From: Actinomycetota bacterium | Lineage (GTDB): Bacteria > Actinomycetota > UBA4738 > HRBIN12 | Reading direction: 5' to 3' | Assembly (NCBI GenBank): GCA_040881665.1 | Contig: JBBECT010000004.1 | Span: forward strand, 506,303 to 570,302 | Length of the DNA: 64,000 nt | Shown here: positions 43,035-52,030 of the stretch, piece by piece | Position numbering within the stretch: position 1 is the stretch's first letter | Layout of the letters: each line of letters begins with the position of its first letter | Translations under genes and position numbers: made by a program | Notes under the pieces: generated by a model | What the model was told of the DNA's origin: nothing | Database searches by the model: none | The model's input: the letters and a program-made list of their open reading frames with translations, nothing else

Positions 43035-45494
43035 ATGGAACCGAACGAGATCTTCGAGCTCATCATCAAGGCCGACGAACGCTTGAAGTACGCCAAACCC
43101 GAACAGCTCTCGAACCGTCGCCGGCAGGCGCGCGAGCTCCTCGTCCAGGCCCGCGAGGAGGCTTCGGCGATCGGGAACGACGCACTCGTCGACCAGGCCG
43201 ACACCCGGCTCGCAGACCTGGATGCCGCCCCCGACGGGCCGTCACCGATCGCCGGAGGATCGGACGAGCTCTCCGCCGTTCCCTACCTCGTGACCCCCTC
43301 GTCCGCGACCGGGCACGACCGTCCGATGCGTCACGAGCCTTCACCGGACGGGCCGCGTCCCACCCCTGCGGATCCGCTGCCGGGAGAGGCCGAGGCGGCG
43401 GGCGTTCCCAGCGCCAAGCGCGACAAGGCCCCGCCCGAGCTCGGCAACGACGCGATCGCGATCCTGGAGGGCCGGACGTTCATGTACTCCGACGAGCGCG
43501 GCGATGTGCCGGCGGGGTCGGTCGGAGGGCTGGTCCACAACGACACGCGCTTCCTCAGCACGTGGCTGTTCACCGTCAACGGCGTCGCGCCGACGGTGCT
43601 GCGGTCGCACACGGTCGACTACTACTCGGCGAGCTTCTTCCTCGCGAACCCGCAGTTGCCGGGGCTTCCGCAGAACACGCTCGCGATCCGCAGGCAGCGG
43701 TTCGTGGGCGACGGTGTCCGGGAGAGCATCACGGTGCACAGCTACGCGCACGAGCCGGTGCAGGTGGAGATCCGGCTCGCCGCGGGCGTGGACTTCGCGG
43801 ACCTGTTCGAGATGAAGGCGGCGGTGCGCGATCGCTCCGCCGAGACCACCGTCGAGGTCGAGGAGCCGAACCGGAGCATCGTGTTCCGCTACGAGCACGA
43901 CGGGTTCCGCGCCGAGACGCATCTTCACACCGAGTCGGTCTGCGAGTTCCAGGGAACGGATCTCGTGTGGCACGCCACGATCGCGCCGAACGATCATTGG
44001 CGAACGGAGCTGCGCGTGCGTGTCACGGCGGGCGGACAGGTGCTCGAGCCCTCGCACGGGAGGTTCGGCGAGGAGCGCGACCTGGCCGAGGACGATCCGC
44101 TCGTGATGTGGATGGATTCGGTCCCTCGGTTCTCCTCGGAGTCCCCCCTGCTGACCAACGTCTTCGCGAAGTCCGTCGAAGACCTGGCGGCGCTCCGCAT
44201 CACGGGCACGTTCCGTGGCAAGGATTTCGTCCTTCCGGCGGCCGGTCTGCCCTGGTTCATGACGCTGTTCGGGCGCGACACCCTGTTGTCCTCCTATCAG
44301 TCGATCTGGGTCGGCCCGCAGCTCGCGCGCGGCGCGATCGGCGCGCTCGCGCTGCTGCAGGGGCGGGAGGTCGACGACTTCAAGGACGAGGAGCCCGGCA
44401 AGATCCTGCACGAGGGGCGCACGGGCGAGCTCACGGTCCTCGGGATGAAGCCACACAGCCCCTATTACGGCGCCGTGGATTCCACGCCTCTGTGGCTCGT
44501 GCTGTTGTCGGAGTACTGGCGCTGGACCGGCGACGACGACTTCGTACGCAGCCTGTGGGATCAGGTGACCGACGCGCTGGACTGGATCGCGCAGTACGGC
44601 GACCGCGACGGCGACGGTTTCCTCGAGTACGGCACGCGCTCGCTCCAGGGGCTCGGGAACCAGTGCTGGCGTGATTCGTGGAACGGCGTGCAGTTCGCGG
44701 ACGGGTCGATCCCGTTCCTTCCGATCGCGATCGCCGAGGTGCAGGGGTACGTGTACGACGCGAAGCAGCGTGTCGCCGAGATGGCCGAGGTGCTCTACGG
44801 CTCGACCGATTTCGCCGCGAAGCTACGCGGCGAGGCGGAGACGCTGAAGGGGCGGTTCAACGACGCGTTCTGGGTCTCAGAACACGGCGGCTACTACGCG
44901 ATCGGGCTCGACGGCGACAAGCGCAGGATCGACTCACGCACCTCGAACATGGGCCACCTCCTCTGGTCGGGGATCGTGACCGCGGAGCGCGCTCCCGTGG
45001 TCGCGCGGCAGCTGCTGTCCGACGAGCTGTTCTCGGGCTGGGGGATCCGCACGTTGTCGACGGCGGATGCCGGTTTCAATCCGATCGGCTACCACCTGGG
45101 AACGGTCTGGCCCCACGACAACTCGATCATCGTGGACGGGCTCGCCCGCTACGGGTTCCGGGACGAGGCGAACCGCGTCGCGATGGCCCTCCTCGAGGCC
45201 GCCGGATTCCTCGAGTACCGGTTACCGGAGGCGTTCTCGGGGTTCGGTCGCGACATCGGGCGGTTTCCCGTTCCGTATCCCACCGCCTGTAGTCCGCAGG
45301 CGTGGGCGACGGGGGCGCCGTTCCTGTTCATCCGCTCGATGCTGGGCCTGGGGGCCCGCGACGGAGCGCTCACGGTCGATCCGCACGTCCCCGACGAGAT
45401 CGGGCGGGTGTTCGTACACGGGATGCACGCCTTCGGCACGCACTGGGACGTCGAGGCGATCGGCACGAACGGTCACGTTCGGCTGACCCGCTGA
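43035..45494 (+). CDS. Glycogen-debranching-type amylo-alpha-1,6-glucosidase
   Basis: 819 residues. About 60 N-terminal residues form a charged helical segment, then a linker to about 135, an N-terminal bis domain of glycogen debranching enzymes (about 138-330; SVGGLVHNDTRFLSTWLFTVNG) and an (alpha/alpha)6 barrel (about 370-790; PWFMTLFGRDTLLSSYQS, VDSTPLWL, GTVWPHDNSIIVDGL). It probably hydrolyses alpha-linked oligosaccharides or glycogen branches in the cytoplasm. The helical N-terminal extension is unusual. A GGGAGG lies about 18 bases upstream of the ATG, somewhat far. Confidence 0.85.
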   Translation: MEPNEIFELIIKADERLKYAKPEQLSNRRRQARELLVQAREEASAIGNDALVDQADTRLADLDAAPDGPSPIAGGSDELSAVPYLVTPSSATGHDRPMRHEPSPDGPRPTPADPLPGEAEAAGVPSAKRDKAPPELGNDAIAILEGRTFMYSDERGDVPAGSVGGLVHNDTRFLSTWLFTVNGVAPTVLRSHTVDYYSASFFLANPQLPGLPQNTLAIRRQRFVGDGVRESITVHSYAHEPVQVEIRLAAGVDFADLFEMKAAVRDRSAETTVEVEEPNRSIVFRYEHDGFRAETHLHTESVCEFQGTDLVWHATIAPNDHWRTELRVRVTAGGQVLEPSHGRFGEERDLAEDDPLVMWMDSVPRFSSESPLLTNVFAKSVEDLAALRITGTFRGKDFVLPAAGLPWFMTLFGRDTLLSSYQSIWVGPQLARGAIGALALLQGREVDDFKDEEPGKILHEGRTGELTVLGMKPHSPYYGAVDSTPLWLVLLSEYWRWTGDDDFVRSLWDQVTDALDWIAQYGDRDGDGFLEYGTRSLQGLGNQCWRDSWNGVQFADGSIPFLPIAIAEVQGYVYDAKQRVAEMAEVLYGSTDFAAKLRGEAETLKGRFNDAFWVSEHGGYYAIGLDGDKRRIDSRTSNMGHLLWSGIVTAERAPVVARQLLSDELFSGWGIRTLSTADAGFNPIGYHLGTVWPHDNSIIVDGLARYGFRDEANRVAMALLEAAGFLEYRLPEAFSGFGRDIGRFPVPYPTACSPQAWATGAPFLFIRSMLGLGARDGALTVDPHVPDEIGRVFVHGMHAFGTHWDVEAIGTNGHVRLTR

Positions 45495-45499
45495 GGAGG

Positions 45500-46582
45500 C
45501 TAGCCGGGGCGTCCGGCGCCGACGTAGCTGCCCCAGTACACGGACTGGATCTTGACCTGTCCGCCGGGGCCCGGATGACTCGCGTCGATCATCGCGTTGC
45601 CGCCGATGTACATCGAGACGTGGGAGATCGGCGAGTAGAAGAAGAGCAGGTCGCCGGGCTGCACGCTGCCGCGGTCGACGCGCGGGGTCGCGGCGTACTG
45701 GGCCGAGGACGAGTGCGGGAGCGAGACGCCCCCGTGCGCCCACGACCACATCGTGAGGCCGGAGCAGTCGAACCCCGATGGACTCGCGCCTCCCCATACG
45801 TACTGGGTCCCGAGCACGCTCTTGGCGGCGGACACCGCCGCCGCCGCGCCCGTCCCGTTGATCGGGGGGTTCCCGCCGCCGTCTGAGGGGGGGGCCGGTG
45901 CTCCGCCTCCGTCCCCTCCGTCCCCGGCGAGGGCGGCTTCGGCTGCCGCCTGTGCGGCCTCGCGCGCGAGCTGCTGCTCGCGCTGGAGCTGCTGTTCGAG
46001 GTCGGAGATCATGTCGCGCTGGGCCTCGATCGCGCTGTTGATCTGGTTCTGCTTCTGCACGTTCGATTCCTGCAGCTCGCGTTGGCGTTCGATCATCCCG
46101 TCGAGCTCGTCTTGGGCCCACTGCGCTTGCTGGCTGGCGTTCTCCGCCTCGGCGGCGAGGTCGGCGTCCTGCTGCTGGAGCTGGTCGAGGAACTCGAGCC
46201 GGTCGGAGAAGTCCCCGAAGTCGCCGGCCTCGAAGAGGACCTCGAGCTCGGAACCCGCCTCCATGTACGCCCCGGTCACGCGGCCTTCGAGGAGTTCGAT
46301 CGCCTCGCCGGCCTGGGCGGTCGCTCGGATCTCGTCGTCCCTGGCCTCGTCGAGCGCCCCCTCGATGCGGTCCAGCTCGACCCGAGCGGCGTTGTACTCC
46401 TCCACCAGGCGCGAGAGCTCCTGGTTAAGCTCGGCGTAGCGGGCCTTCGCGTCCTCGATCGCGTCCTCGGTGGGGACGGCAGAAGACGTCGCTGGAACCA
46501 CGACGAGGACGGAGAGGACGAGGGCGGCGGCTGCGATCAGCCTGCCGATCCGTCCGCGGGCGTTGTTCTTTGTATGCGGCAT
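45500..46582 (-). CDS. Secreted NlpC/P60 peptidoglycan endopeptidase with coiled coil
   Basis: 360 residues. Signal peptide (about 12-36), a long coiled coil (about 40-215, Gln/Glu/Ala-rich), a Gly/Pro/Asp linker (220-243) and a C-terminal NlpC/P60 domain with Cys273 (FDCSGL), His321 (SHVSMYIG) and a third His at 336 (DASHPG). This is the RipA/CwlO-like plan of D,L-endopeptidases that cut stem peptides during growth and division; the coiled coil usually receives control from FtsEX. There is no Shine-Dalgarno at the ATG; the leader is about 30 nt and begins with a hairpin. Confidence 0.9.
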   Translation of the reverse strand: MPHTKNNARGRIGRLIAAAALVLSVLVVVPATSSAVPTEDAIEDAKARYAELNQELSRLVEEYNAARVELDRIEGALDEARDDEIRATAQAGEAIELLEGRVTGAYMEAGSELEVLFEAGDFGDFSDRLEFLDQLQQQDADLAAEAENASQQAQWAQDELDGMIERQRELQESNVQKQNQINSAIEAQRDMISDLEQQLQREQQLAREAAQAAAEAALAGDGGDGGGAPAPPSDGGGNPPINGTGAAAAVSAAKSVLGTQYVWGGASPSGFDCSGLTMWSWAHGGVSLPHSSSAQYAATPRVDRGSVQPGDLLFFYSPISHVSMYIGGNAMIDASHPGPGGQVKIQSVYWGSYVGAGRPG

Positions 46583-46595
46583 AAGTAAGGAAAAT

Positions 46596-46611
46596 GGCTG
46601 CCGTAGCAGCC
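46596..46611 (-). other. 5'-terminal UACG-loop hairpin of the NlpC/P60 mRNA
   Basis: On the minus strand GGCTGC-TACG-GCAGCC, a 6-bp stem closed by the very stable C(UACG)G tetraloop, followed by ATTTT. With the predicted start near 46612 it would form the extreme 5' end of the mRNA, where such hairpins protect against decay. It also resembles a short terminator, so attenuation is the alternative. Confidence 0.5.
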
Positions 46612-46618
46612 ACCGACG

Positions 46619-46647
46619 AGGCTACCCGCCGGTCCTGGGGGCGTCAA
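46619..46647 (-). promoter_or_regulatory. Promoter of the NlpC/P60 gene
   Basis: Minus-strand -35 TTGACG (46642-46647), 17-base spacer, -10 TAGCCT (46619-46624). Predicted start is near 46612, giving a leader of about 30 nt. Confidence 0.6.
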
Positions 46648-46657
46648 ACGTTTCTGC

Positions 46658-46673
46658 TCAGAAGGCCTTCTGA
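46658..46673. promoter_or_regulatory. 16-bp perfect palindrome upstream of the NlpC/P60 promoter
   Basis: TCAGAAGGCCTTCTGA is a perfect palindrome ending ten bases upstream of the -35 box, centred near -53. That position suits an activator or a repressor touching polymerase. The binder is unknown. Confidence 0.55.
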
Positions 46674-46819
46674 CCTGCGCAGATGGATGCACTCGGGCGC
46701 ACCGAAGCGGGCGCTGAGCCTCTCCGGGCGGGATCACGCCTGGTCAGGCCCCTTGCGGTCATGCGTATCGGAAAGCGCAACGGGGGGCACCATGGGCGCC
46801 CCCCGTGCGAGGTTCCGGG

Positions 46820-46893
46820 TCGGGACGGCGGGATTTGAACCCGCGACCTCAGCGTCCCGAACGCTGCGCGCTACCAAGCTGCGCCACGTCCCG
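46820..46893 (-). tRNA. tRNA-Pro (anticodon CGG)
   Basis: Minus strand. Acceptor CGGGACG pairs with CGTCCCG; anticodon stem CAGCG/CGCTG with loop TTCGGGA gives CGG, reading CCG. T loop GTTCAAATC. Discriminator A; CCA not encoded. On the minus strand TAGACT (46902-46907) lies eight bases before the 5' end, the same -10 hexamer as at the two tRNA-Ser genes. Confidence 0.97.
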
Positions 46894-47001
46894 AAGGGTC
46901 CAGTCTAGCCGCTCGGTCGGAGGGCGCTGCGCCGTGGGTAGGCTTGCACTCCGCCCGCGGTGCCCGGTGCCCGCGTCGACCGTAAGCGAGGTGCTCGAAC
47001 G

Positions 47002-48027
47002 ATGCGGATCGCCCAGATCGCTCCTCCCTGGCTCGCCGTTCCCCCCAAGGGGTACGGGGGCATCGAATGGGTCGTTTCGCTGCTCGCGGACGGTCTCGTC
47101 GAGCACGGGCACGATGTGACGCTGTTCGCCCCCGGTGACTCCACGACGCTCGCTCGGCTCGAGTCGGTGTTCCCGGTCGCGCCGGGCCCGGAGGCGATCA
47201 ACTCGATCTGGCACGACGCCGTGCACGCTGCCTTCGCCCTGCGCGATCCCTCTCGCTTCGACGTGCTGCATGTCCACCCGTGGTGGTCGACGCTGGTCGC
47301 GGCCGTCCAGACGCCCGTGCCGGTCATCCACACGCTGCACACCGCGTTCTTCGATCACGTCCGCAGGATCTATGAGCAGGTTGCCGACCGAGCCTGGTTC
47401 GTCGCGATCAGCGAGGCGCAACGCGCGCAGATGCCCGAGCTCCGCTCCGCCGGGGTCGTCTACAACGGCATCGATCTCGACATGTATCCGCTACGCGCCG
47501 AGAAGCAGGACTACCTGCTCTTCCTCGGCCGTACCGCGCCGGAGAAGGGGATGGCACGCGCGATCGAAGCGGCCAGGGCCGCGGGGATGCCGCTCGTCTG
47601 CGCTGTCAAGGTCGCCAGCGAGACCGAACGACAGGAGTGGAACGACGTGATCGCTCCACTGCTCGGTGACGACATCGAGGTGCTCGGTGAGGTGACCCAC
47701 GAGGAGAAGGTCGACCTGTTGTCCGGAGCCCGCGCCGTGCTGTTCCCGATCGACTGGGAGGAGCCGTTCGGCCTCGTGATGACCGAGGCGATGGCCTGTG
47801 GCACGCCGGTGATCGCCACGCGACGCGGGTCGGTTCCGGAGGTGATCGCGGACGGCGAGACGGGATTCATCGTGAGCGTCGACGGCTACGCCGACGAAGC
47901 GGCCGATCGGCTCCGCCACATCGGTGAGATCGATCCCGTGGTGTGTCGCTCCCGTGTGAGCGAGCGGTTCTCCAAGCGCGCGATGATCGAGGGCTACGAG
48001 CGCGTCTACGAGCGCGTGACGGCCTGA
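47002..48027 (+). CDS. Glycosyltransferase family 4
   Basis: 341 residues with a GT-B fold. The N-terminal acceptor half begins MRIAQIAPPW and contains PPKGYGGIEWVV. The C-terminal donor half has LLFLGRTAPEKG, VYNGIDLD, and the nucleotide-sugar motif EEPFGLVMTEAMACGTPVIATRRGSVPEVI with the E-x7-E pattern. It transfers a sugar from an NDP-sugar to an unknown acceptor. Context gives no pathway. The ATG at 47002 fits the family start. Its 3' end overlaps the convergent phosphoesterase gene by 22 bases. Confidence 0.9.
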   Translation: MRIAQIAPPWLAVPPKGYGGIEWVVSLLADGLVEHGHDVTLFAPGDSTTLARLESVFPVAPGPEAINSIWHDAVHAAFALRDPSRFDVLHVHPWWSTLVAAVQTPVPVIHTLHTAFFDHVRRIYEQVADRAWFVAISEAQRAQMPELRSAGVVYNGIDLDMYPLRAEKQDYLLFLGRTAPEKGMARAIEAARAAGMPLVCAVKVASETERQEWNDVIAPLLGDDIEVLGEVTHEEKVDLLSGARAVLFPIDWEEPFGLVMTEAMACGTPVIATRRGSVPEVIADGETGFIVSVDGYADEAADRLRHIGEIDPVVCRSRVSERFSKRAMIEGYERVYERVTA

Positions 48028-48950
48028 GACCGTTCTCCGCTCGTCCTTCCCGCGGACGGTTGCAGGTCGAGATACGCGACCTCGGGACGACACAGGAACC
48101 GGAACGGAGCGAACCGGTTCGTGCCGATCCCCGGTGAGGTGTACAGGTAGCTGGGTCCGAAGCGGATCAGACCCGAGACCAGACGTGTCGGCATCACGGA
48201 GTTGGTGACGAGCGCGCCGACCAGGGGCAGCCGCACCTGGCCACCGTGGGTGTGGCCCGACAGGATCAGGTCGTAGCCGAGCGCGGCCAGCTCCGGGGCC
48301 GCGTCGGGCGAATGGACGATCGCGAGCCCGAATCGGTCGGCCGCTCGCCGGGGTGCCACGCGCAGGTCGTGCCAGGCGATGTGCGGATCGTCGAGGCCGA
48401 CCACCTCGGCCGGGATGCCGGCGAGATCGGTGACGATGCGCTCGTTCCGCAGCGAGGTCCATCCGTCCGCCTCGAGCGCCGCGATCAGTTCCGGCGCCCG
48501 TCCGCGACGCGCGACGCGGAGCGTGCGCGTCTTGGAGAAGTACTTCAGCCAGTTGAGGGACACCCACCGCGGGGTTACGAAGTGGTCGTTCGATCCGAGC
48601 ACGAAGTAGGAGGCCACCCTGCCGCGCACCGGGCGGAGCGCCCCGACGACCGCCTCGACGGCCTCCGGCTCGCCCACGAGGTCGCCGGTGACGACGGTGA
48701 CATCCGGTTGCGGGAGACGCGCGAGGTAGGCCGTCATGCGGCGGTCGCCTCGCGCGAAGTGCAGGTCCGACAGATGCAGCACGGTGAGCGGCGCCGACGT
48801 CCCGGCCTTCGGGGTCCGCGCGGTACCGGTGGGTAGGATGTCGAGTCGGTAGCGCACGGTCCGGTACCAGCGCCTCTCGATCAGCACGCCGTAGGCGACG
48901 CACAGGGCGCCGGCGACGACGAGGGCGAGCAGGATCCACCAGACCACCAT
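48006..48950 (-). CDS. Membrane-anchored metallophosphoesterase, YkuE-like
   Basis: 314 residues. An N-terminal membrane helix (about 3-24) is followed by a calcineurin-like domain with the metal motifs HLSDLHF, VTGDLVG, LGSNDHF, and the C-terminal SGHTHGGQVRLP. YkuE-type enzymes act at the outer face of the membrane on lipid or nucleotide phosphates (a UDP-2,3-diacylglucosamine-like fold); the substrate is unknown. TAGACT at 48960-48965 lies nine bases before the ATG. The yqeY-like gene starts divergently 16 bases away. Confidence 0.88.
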   Translation of the reverse strand: MVVWWILLALVVAGALCVAYGVLIERRWYRTVRYRLDILPTGTARTPKAGTSAPLTVLHLSDLHFARGDRRMTAYLARLPQPDVTVVTGDLVGEPEAVEAVVGALRPVRGRVASYFVLGSNDHFVTPRWVSLNWLKYFSKTRTLRVARRGRAPELIAALEADGWTSLRNERIVTDLAGIPAEVVGLDDPHIAWHDLRVAPRRAADRFGLAIVHSPDAAPELAALGYDLILSGHTHGGQVRLPLVGALVTNSVMPTRLVSGLIRFGPSYLYTSPGIGTNRFAPFRFLCRPEVAYLDLQPSAGRTSGERSQAVTRS

Positions 48951-48966
48951 CCAGCAGGGAGTCTAC

Positions 48967-49422
48967 GTGGCCACCTCGGAGCTCAAGACGCGACTCGACG
49001 CCGAGATCAAACAAGCACTGAAGGCGGGGGACAAGGTACGTCTCGGCGCGCTGCGGATGCTCTCGGCCGGCATCACGAACCGTGAGAAAGACGTCCTGCA
49101 CGATCTCTCCGACGACGAGGTCCGCGAGGTCGCAGCCCGTGAGGTCAAGCGCCGGAGCGAATCGATCGAGGCCTTCTCGGCGGCCGGCCGCGAGGAGCTC
49201 GTCGCGAAGGAACGGAGCGAGCGCGAGGCCCTCGCCGACTACGCCCCCGAGCAGCTGACCGAACAGCAGCTCGACGCGATCATCGACGAGGCGATCGCCG
49301 CCACCAGCGCCACCTCGCTCAAGGAGATGGGCGCGGTCATGGGCGCCGTGATGGCCAAGGCGAAGGGCAAGGCGGACGGCAACGCGGTACAGGCGAAGGT
49401 CAAGGCGAAGCTCGGCGCCTGA
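48967..49422 (+). CDS. GatB/YqeY domain protein
   Basis: 151 residues homologous to the C-terminal tail domain of GatB. The N-terminal helix bundle has LKTRLDAEIKQALKAGDKVRLGALRMLSAGI, and the YqeY tail includes MGAVMGAVMAKAKGKADG, the segment that contacts tRNA in GatB. Free-standing YqeY may help tRNA-dependent amidation or other tRNA handling, but its function is unsettled. It starts at GTG, 16 bases from the divergent phosphoesterase start. Confidence 0.92.
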   Translation: MATSELKTRLDAEIKQALKAGDKVRLGALRMLSAGITNREKDVLHDLSDDEVREVAAREVKRRSESIEAFSAAGREELVAKERSEREALADYAPEQLTEQQLDAIIDEAIAATSATSLKEMGAVMGAVMAKAKGKADGNAVQAKVKAKLGA

Positions 49423-49431
49423 GCCCGTTCG

Positions 49432-51951
49432 TCAGTCCCCGTCCCCGCCGCGCAGCTGGCCGACGGTGAGGAACACCTTGGTCTTCTTCTCGACCAGCTC
49501 GCCGGTGTCCGGATCCTGTCGTAGCACGATGTCGGCGCGTTCCTCCTGCCGCACCTTCACGTACTCGATCTTGACCTTGAAGCCCTGCCTGCGTAGGAGC
49601 GCCCGTGCCCGCTGGCCGTTCGCGCCCAGCAGGTACGGCACCTCCAGGAGCTTGTTCTCGCCCTTCGGTTTCTCGCCGGAGCTCACGTACAGGGTCACGA
49701 ACGTGGAGGTCGGGCCCTCCGTGTCGCCCGCGGGCGACATGCTGACCACGGTGCCGATCTCGAGGGAGGAATCGACCGTCTCGGTCGTCACCGAGCGGAA
49801 CCGTGCGTTGTCGAGGACCTCGAGCGCGGCGCCCTGCGCCATTCCGACGACGCTCGGGACCCTGGTGGGTCCGATGCTCGTCGATGTGTCCAGCGGCTCG
49901 ACCGGCAAATCCCCGGTGATCTTCTCCATGTACTCCTGCCATAGCGGCGCCGCGATCGTGCCGCCGTAGACCGACTCCCCGCCGAAGTAGCCCACCATCG
50001 ACTTCTGGTTGCCCGGGAACCCCACCCAGACCGCGGTCGCGAGCTGCTTGGTGTAGCCGACGAACCACACGTTGTTGTTCTCCTGCGAGGTCCCGGTCTT
50101 GCCCGCGACCGGCCGCGATCCGAGCGCCGCCGCGCTGCCGGTGCCTCCGTTGATGACCCCGACGAGCGCGTCGGTGATCGTGTTCGCGATCTCCTCGGGC
50201 ATCACCCGCTCGCAGCTCGGCCGGTTGCGGAAGAACGCGTCCTCGCCGCGCGAGACCGATGTCACCGCGTACGGCGCGCAGTGCACGCCCTCGTTGGCCC
50301 ACGTCGCGTAGGCCGACGCCATCTCGAGCGGTGATGTCGATCCTGCGCCGAGCGTGACCGACTCCACTGCCGGGAGGTCCGACTCCACACCGACGTCACG
50401 CGCGGCGTCCACGATCGCCTCGGGCGTCACGTCCTCGGCGAGCTGGGCGAAGATCACGTTCGTCGACGCGGCCGTGGCCGCCTTGAGCGAGAGCGTTCCC
50501 TGGCTGCCACCCTCCGCGTTCTGTACGCAGCCGCACGCGTTGGACGTGGCCCACGCCTTCAGCTTCATCGGCGAACTGCCCGAGTAGGTCTTCGTCGGCG
50601 GGATGTTCTGGCGGAACGCGGCCATCAGCGTGAATGGCTTGAACGACGAGCCGGTCGGGTGGCCCGTCGTCACCAGGTCGACCTGATCGCGTTCGTAGTC
50701 CTTGCCCGAGAGCAACGTCCGAACGGCGCCCGTCTCGGTGTCGACGGTCGCGATCGCGGTGTCCGGGAAGCTGCGCGACGGGCTCATGTGGCGCTGTGCG
50801 GCCTGTTGGGCGATCCGCTCCCACTTCGGATCGAAGGTCGTCACGACGTCGAGGCCACCCTGGAACAGGGTGCGCTTGCGCTGGTCCGCGGTCTCCCCGA
50901 ACACGTCGTAGTGGTCGTTGCCCTCGTCGAGGATCTCGCGGATCAGGTAGGTGACGAAGAACGGCTCCTTGTCGTCCTCGGCCTCGCCGGCGCCGCGTGC
51001 CACGGTGACCGCCTTCTTACGCGCCGCGGCGACCTCTTTCTGGGTGGTCATGCCCTCGGCGAGCATCGTCTGCAGGACGACGTTGCGGCGCCTGCGGGCC
51101 GCCTTCGGGTGGTCGAGCGGATCGTAGTCCTCCGGGCGCGCGATCATGCCCGCGAGCGTTGCCGCCTGACCGAGGGAGAGCTTCTTCGGCGGTCGGTCGA
51201 AGTAGAACTCCGACGCCGTGCCTATCCCGTACACGCCGTTCCCGAGGAACACCTCGTTCATGTAGAGCTCGAGGATCTCCTTCTTCGTGTACTTCTCCTC
51301 CATCCGTAGGGCGAGTCCGGCCTCCTGCAGCTTCCGCGCGTACGTGTCGTCGGCAGCCCCGGCGCGCGGTGACTGATTCTTGGTGATCAGGGTCGTCTTC
51401 ACGAGCTGTTGGGTGATCGTCGAGCCGCCCTGGACGATCCGGCCCGAGAACATGTTCGCGATCAACGCACGGAACACCGACTCCGCATCGACGCCGCGGT
51501 GCTCGTAGAAGTCGCGGTCCTCGATCGCGAGCACCGCGTTCTGCACCTTCTTCGGGATCTCCTCGAGCGGGACGATCTCGCGGTTGAACGTCAGGTACAC
51601 GGTGGCGAGCTCGGTCGTCCCGTCGCTCGCGTAGATCGTCGAGCGCTGTGGGGGCGCGGGCAGCCTGCGGAACGTCGACCCCTCGATCCGCAGGCGCTCG
51701 TTGATCCCCTTCACCGTCGCGTCCGCGCCGATGATCGCGGGAGCGACCATCAGCGCGATGACCCCCGCACACAGCAGGATCGTGAGGACGAACAGGAACG
51801 GCATCACGATGTAGAAGAGCGGGCGAGGGCGGTCCGGATCGCGGGGCCCGGAAGGGGACCGGCCACCCGGCTTCGGCCGCCAGAGGTCGTCGGACGGCGC
51901 GCCCGGCGACGCCGGACGACGGGAGAGCCGGGGTTCCGTCCGCTTCGCCAT
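49432..51951 (-). CDS. Bifunctional penicillin-binding protein with PASTA domains
   Basis: About 839 residues. Short basic cytoplasmic tail, one membrane helix (about 45-70), GT51 transglycosylase (about 105-290; EDRDFYEHRGVD holds the catalytic Glu; QGGSTITQQLVK), then transpeptidase (about 360-660) with SxxK as SSFK, SxN as STN, and KTGT. Two PASTA domains (about 700-830) end the protein. It polymerises and crosslinks peptidoglycan outside the membrane, the PonA class. The ATG at 51951 is preferred (MAKRTEP); an upstream ATG at 52005 adds 18 residues. Confidence 0.93.
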   Translation of the reverse strand: MAKRTEPRLSRRPASPGAPSDDLWRPKPGGRSPSGPRDPDRPRPLFYIVMPFLFVLTILLCAGVIALMVAPAIIGADATVKGINERLRIEGSTFRRLPAPPQRSTIYASDGTTELATVYLTFNREIVPLEEIPKKVQNAVLAIEDRDFYEHRGVDAESVFRALIANMFSGRIVQGGSTITQQLVKTTLITKNQSPRAGAADDTYARKLQEAGLALRMEEKYTKKEILELYMNEVFLGNGVYGIGTASEFYFDRPPKKLSLGQAATLAGMIARPEDYDPLDHPKAARRRRNVVLQTMLAEGMTTQKEVAAARKKAVTVARGAGEAEDDKEPFFVTYLIREILDEGNDHYDVFGETADQRKRTLFQGGLDVVTTFDPKWERIAQQAAQRHMSPSRSFPDTAIATVDTETGAVRTLLSGKDYERDQVDLVTTGHPTGSSFKPFTLMAAFRQNIPPTKTYSGSSPMKLKAWATSNACGCVQNAEGGSQGTLSLKAATAASTNVIFAQLAEDVTPEAIVDAARDVGVESDLPAVESVTLGAGSTSPLEMASAYATWANEGVHCAPYAVTSVSRGEDAFFRNRPSCERVMPEEIANTITDALVGVINGGTGSAAALGSRPVAGKTGTSQENNNVWFVGYTKQLATAVWVGFPGNQKSMVGYFGGESVYGGTIAAPLWQEYMEKITGDLPVEPLDTSTSIGPTRVPSVVGMAQGAALEVLDNARFRSVTTETVDSSLEIGTVVSMSPAGDTEGPTSTFVTLYVSSGEKPKGENKLLEVPYLLGANGQRARALLRRQGFKVKIEYVKVRQEERADIVLRQDPDTGELVEKKTKVFLTVGQLRGGDGD

Positions 51952-52030
51952 CGGGGTTGACTCGAAGGATAGACCTCGCAAGGGCTTCTGACGCGGGTGG
52001 CACATCGCGCCCGCTCGCTACGATGGGCGC

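Noticed and set aside
46594-46611. The hairpin followed by ATTTT as an intrinsic terminator.
   Set aside because: It has only a 6-bp stem and four T, and lies between promoter and start codon rather than at a gene end; a 5'-end stabiliser is more likely, though attenuation is not excluded.
46583-46800. A c-di-AMP (ydaO) riboswitch was sought upstream of the NlpC/P60 gene, where it often occurs in Actinomycetota.
   Set aside because: The conserved core strings of that riboswitch are absent; a compact promoter and hairpin explain the region.
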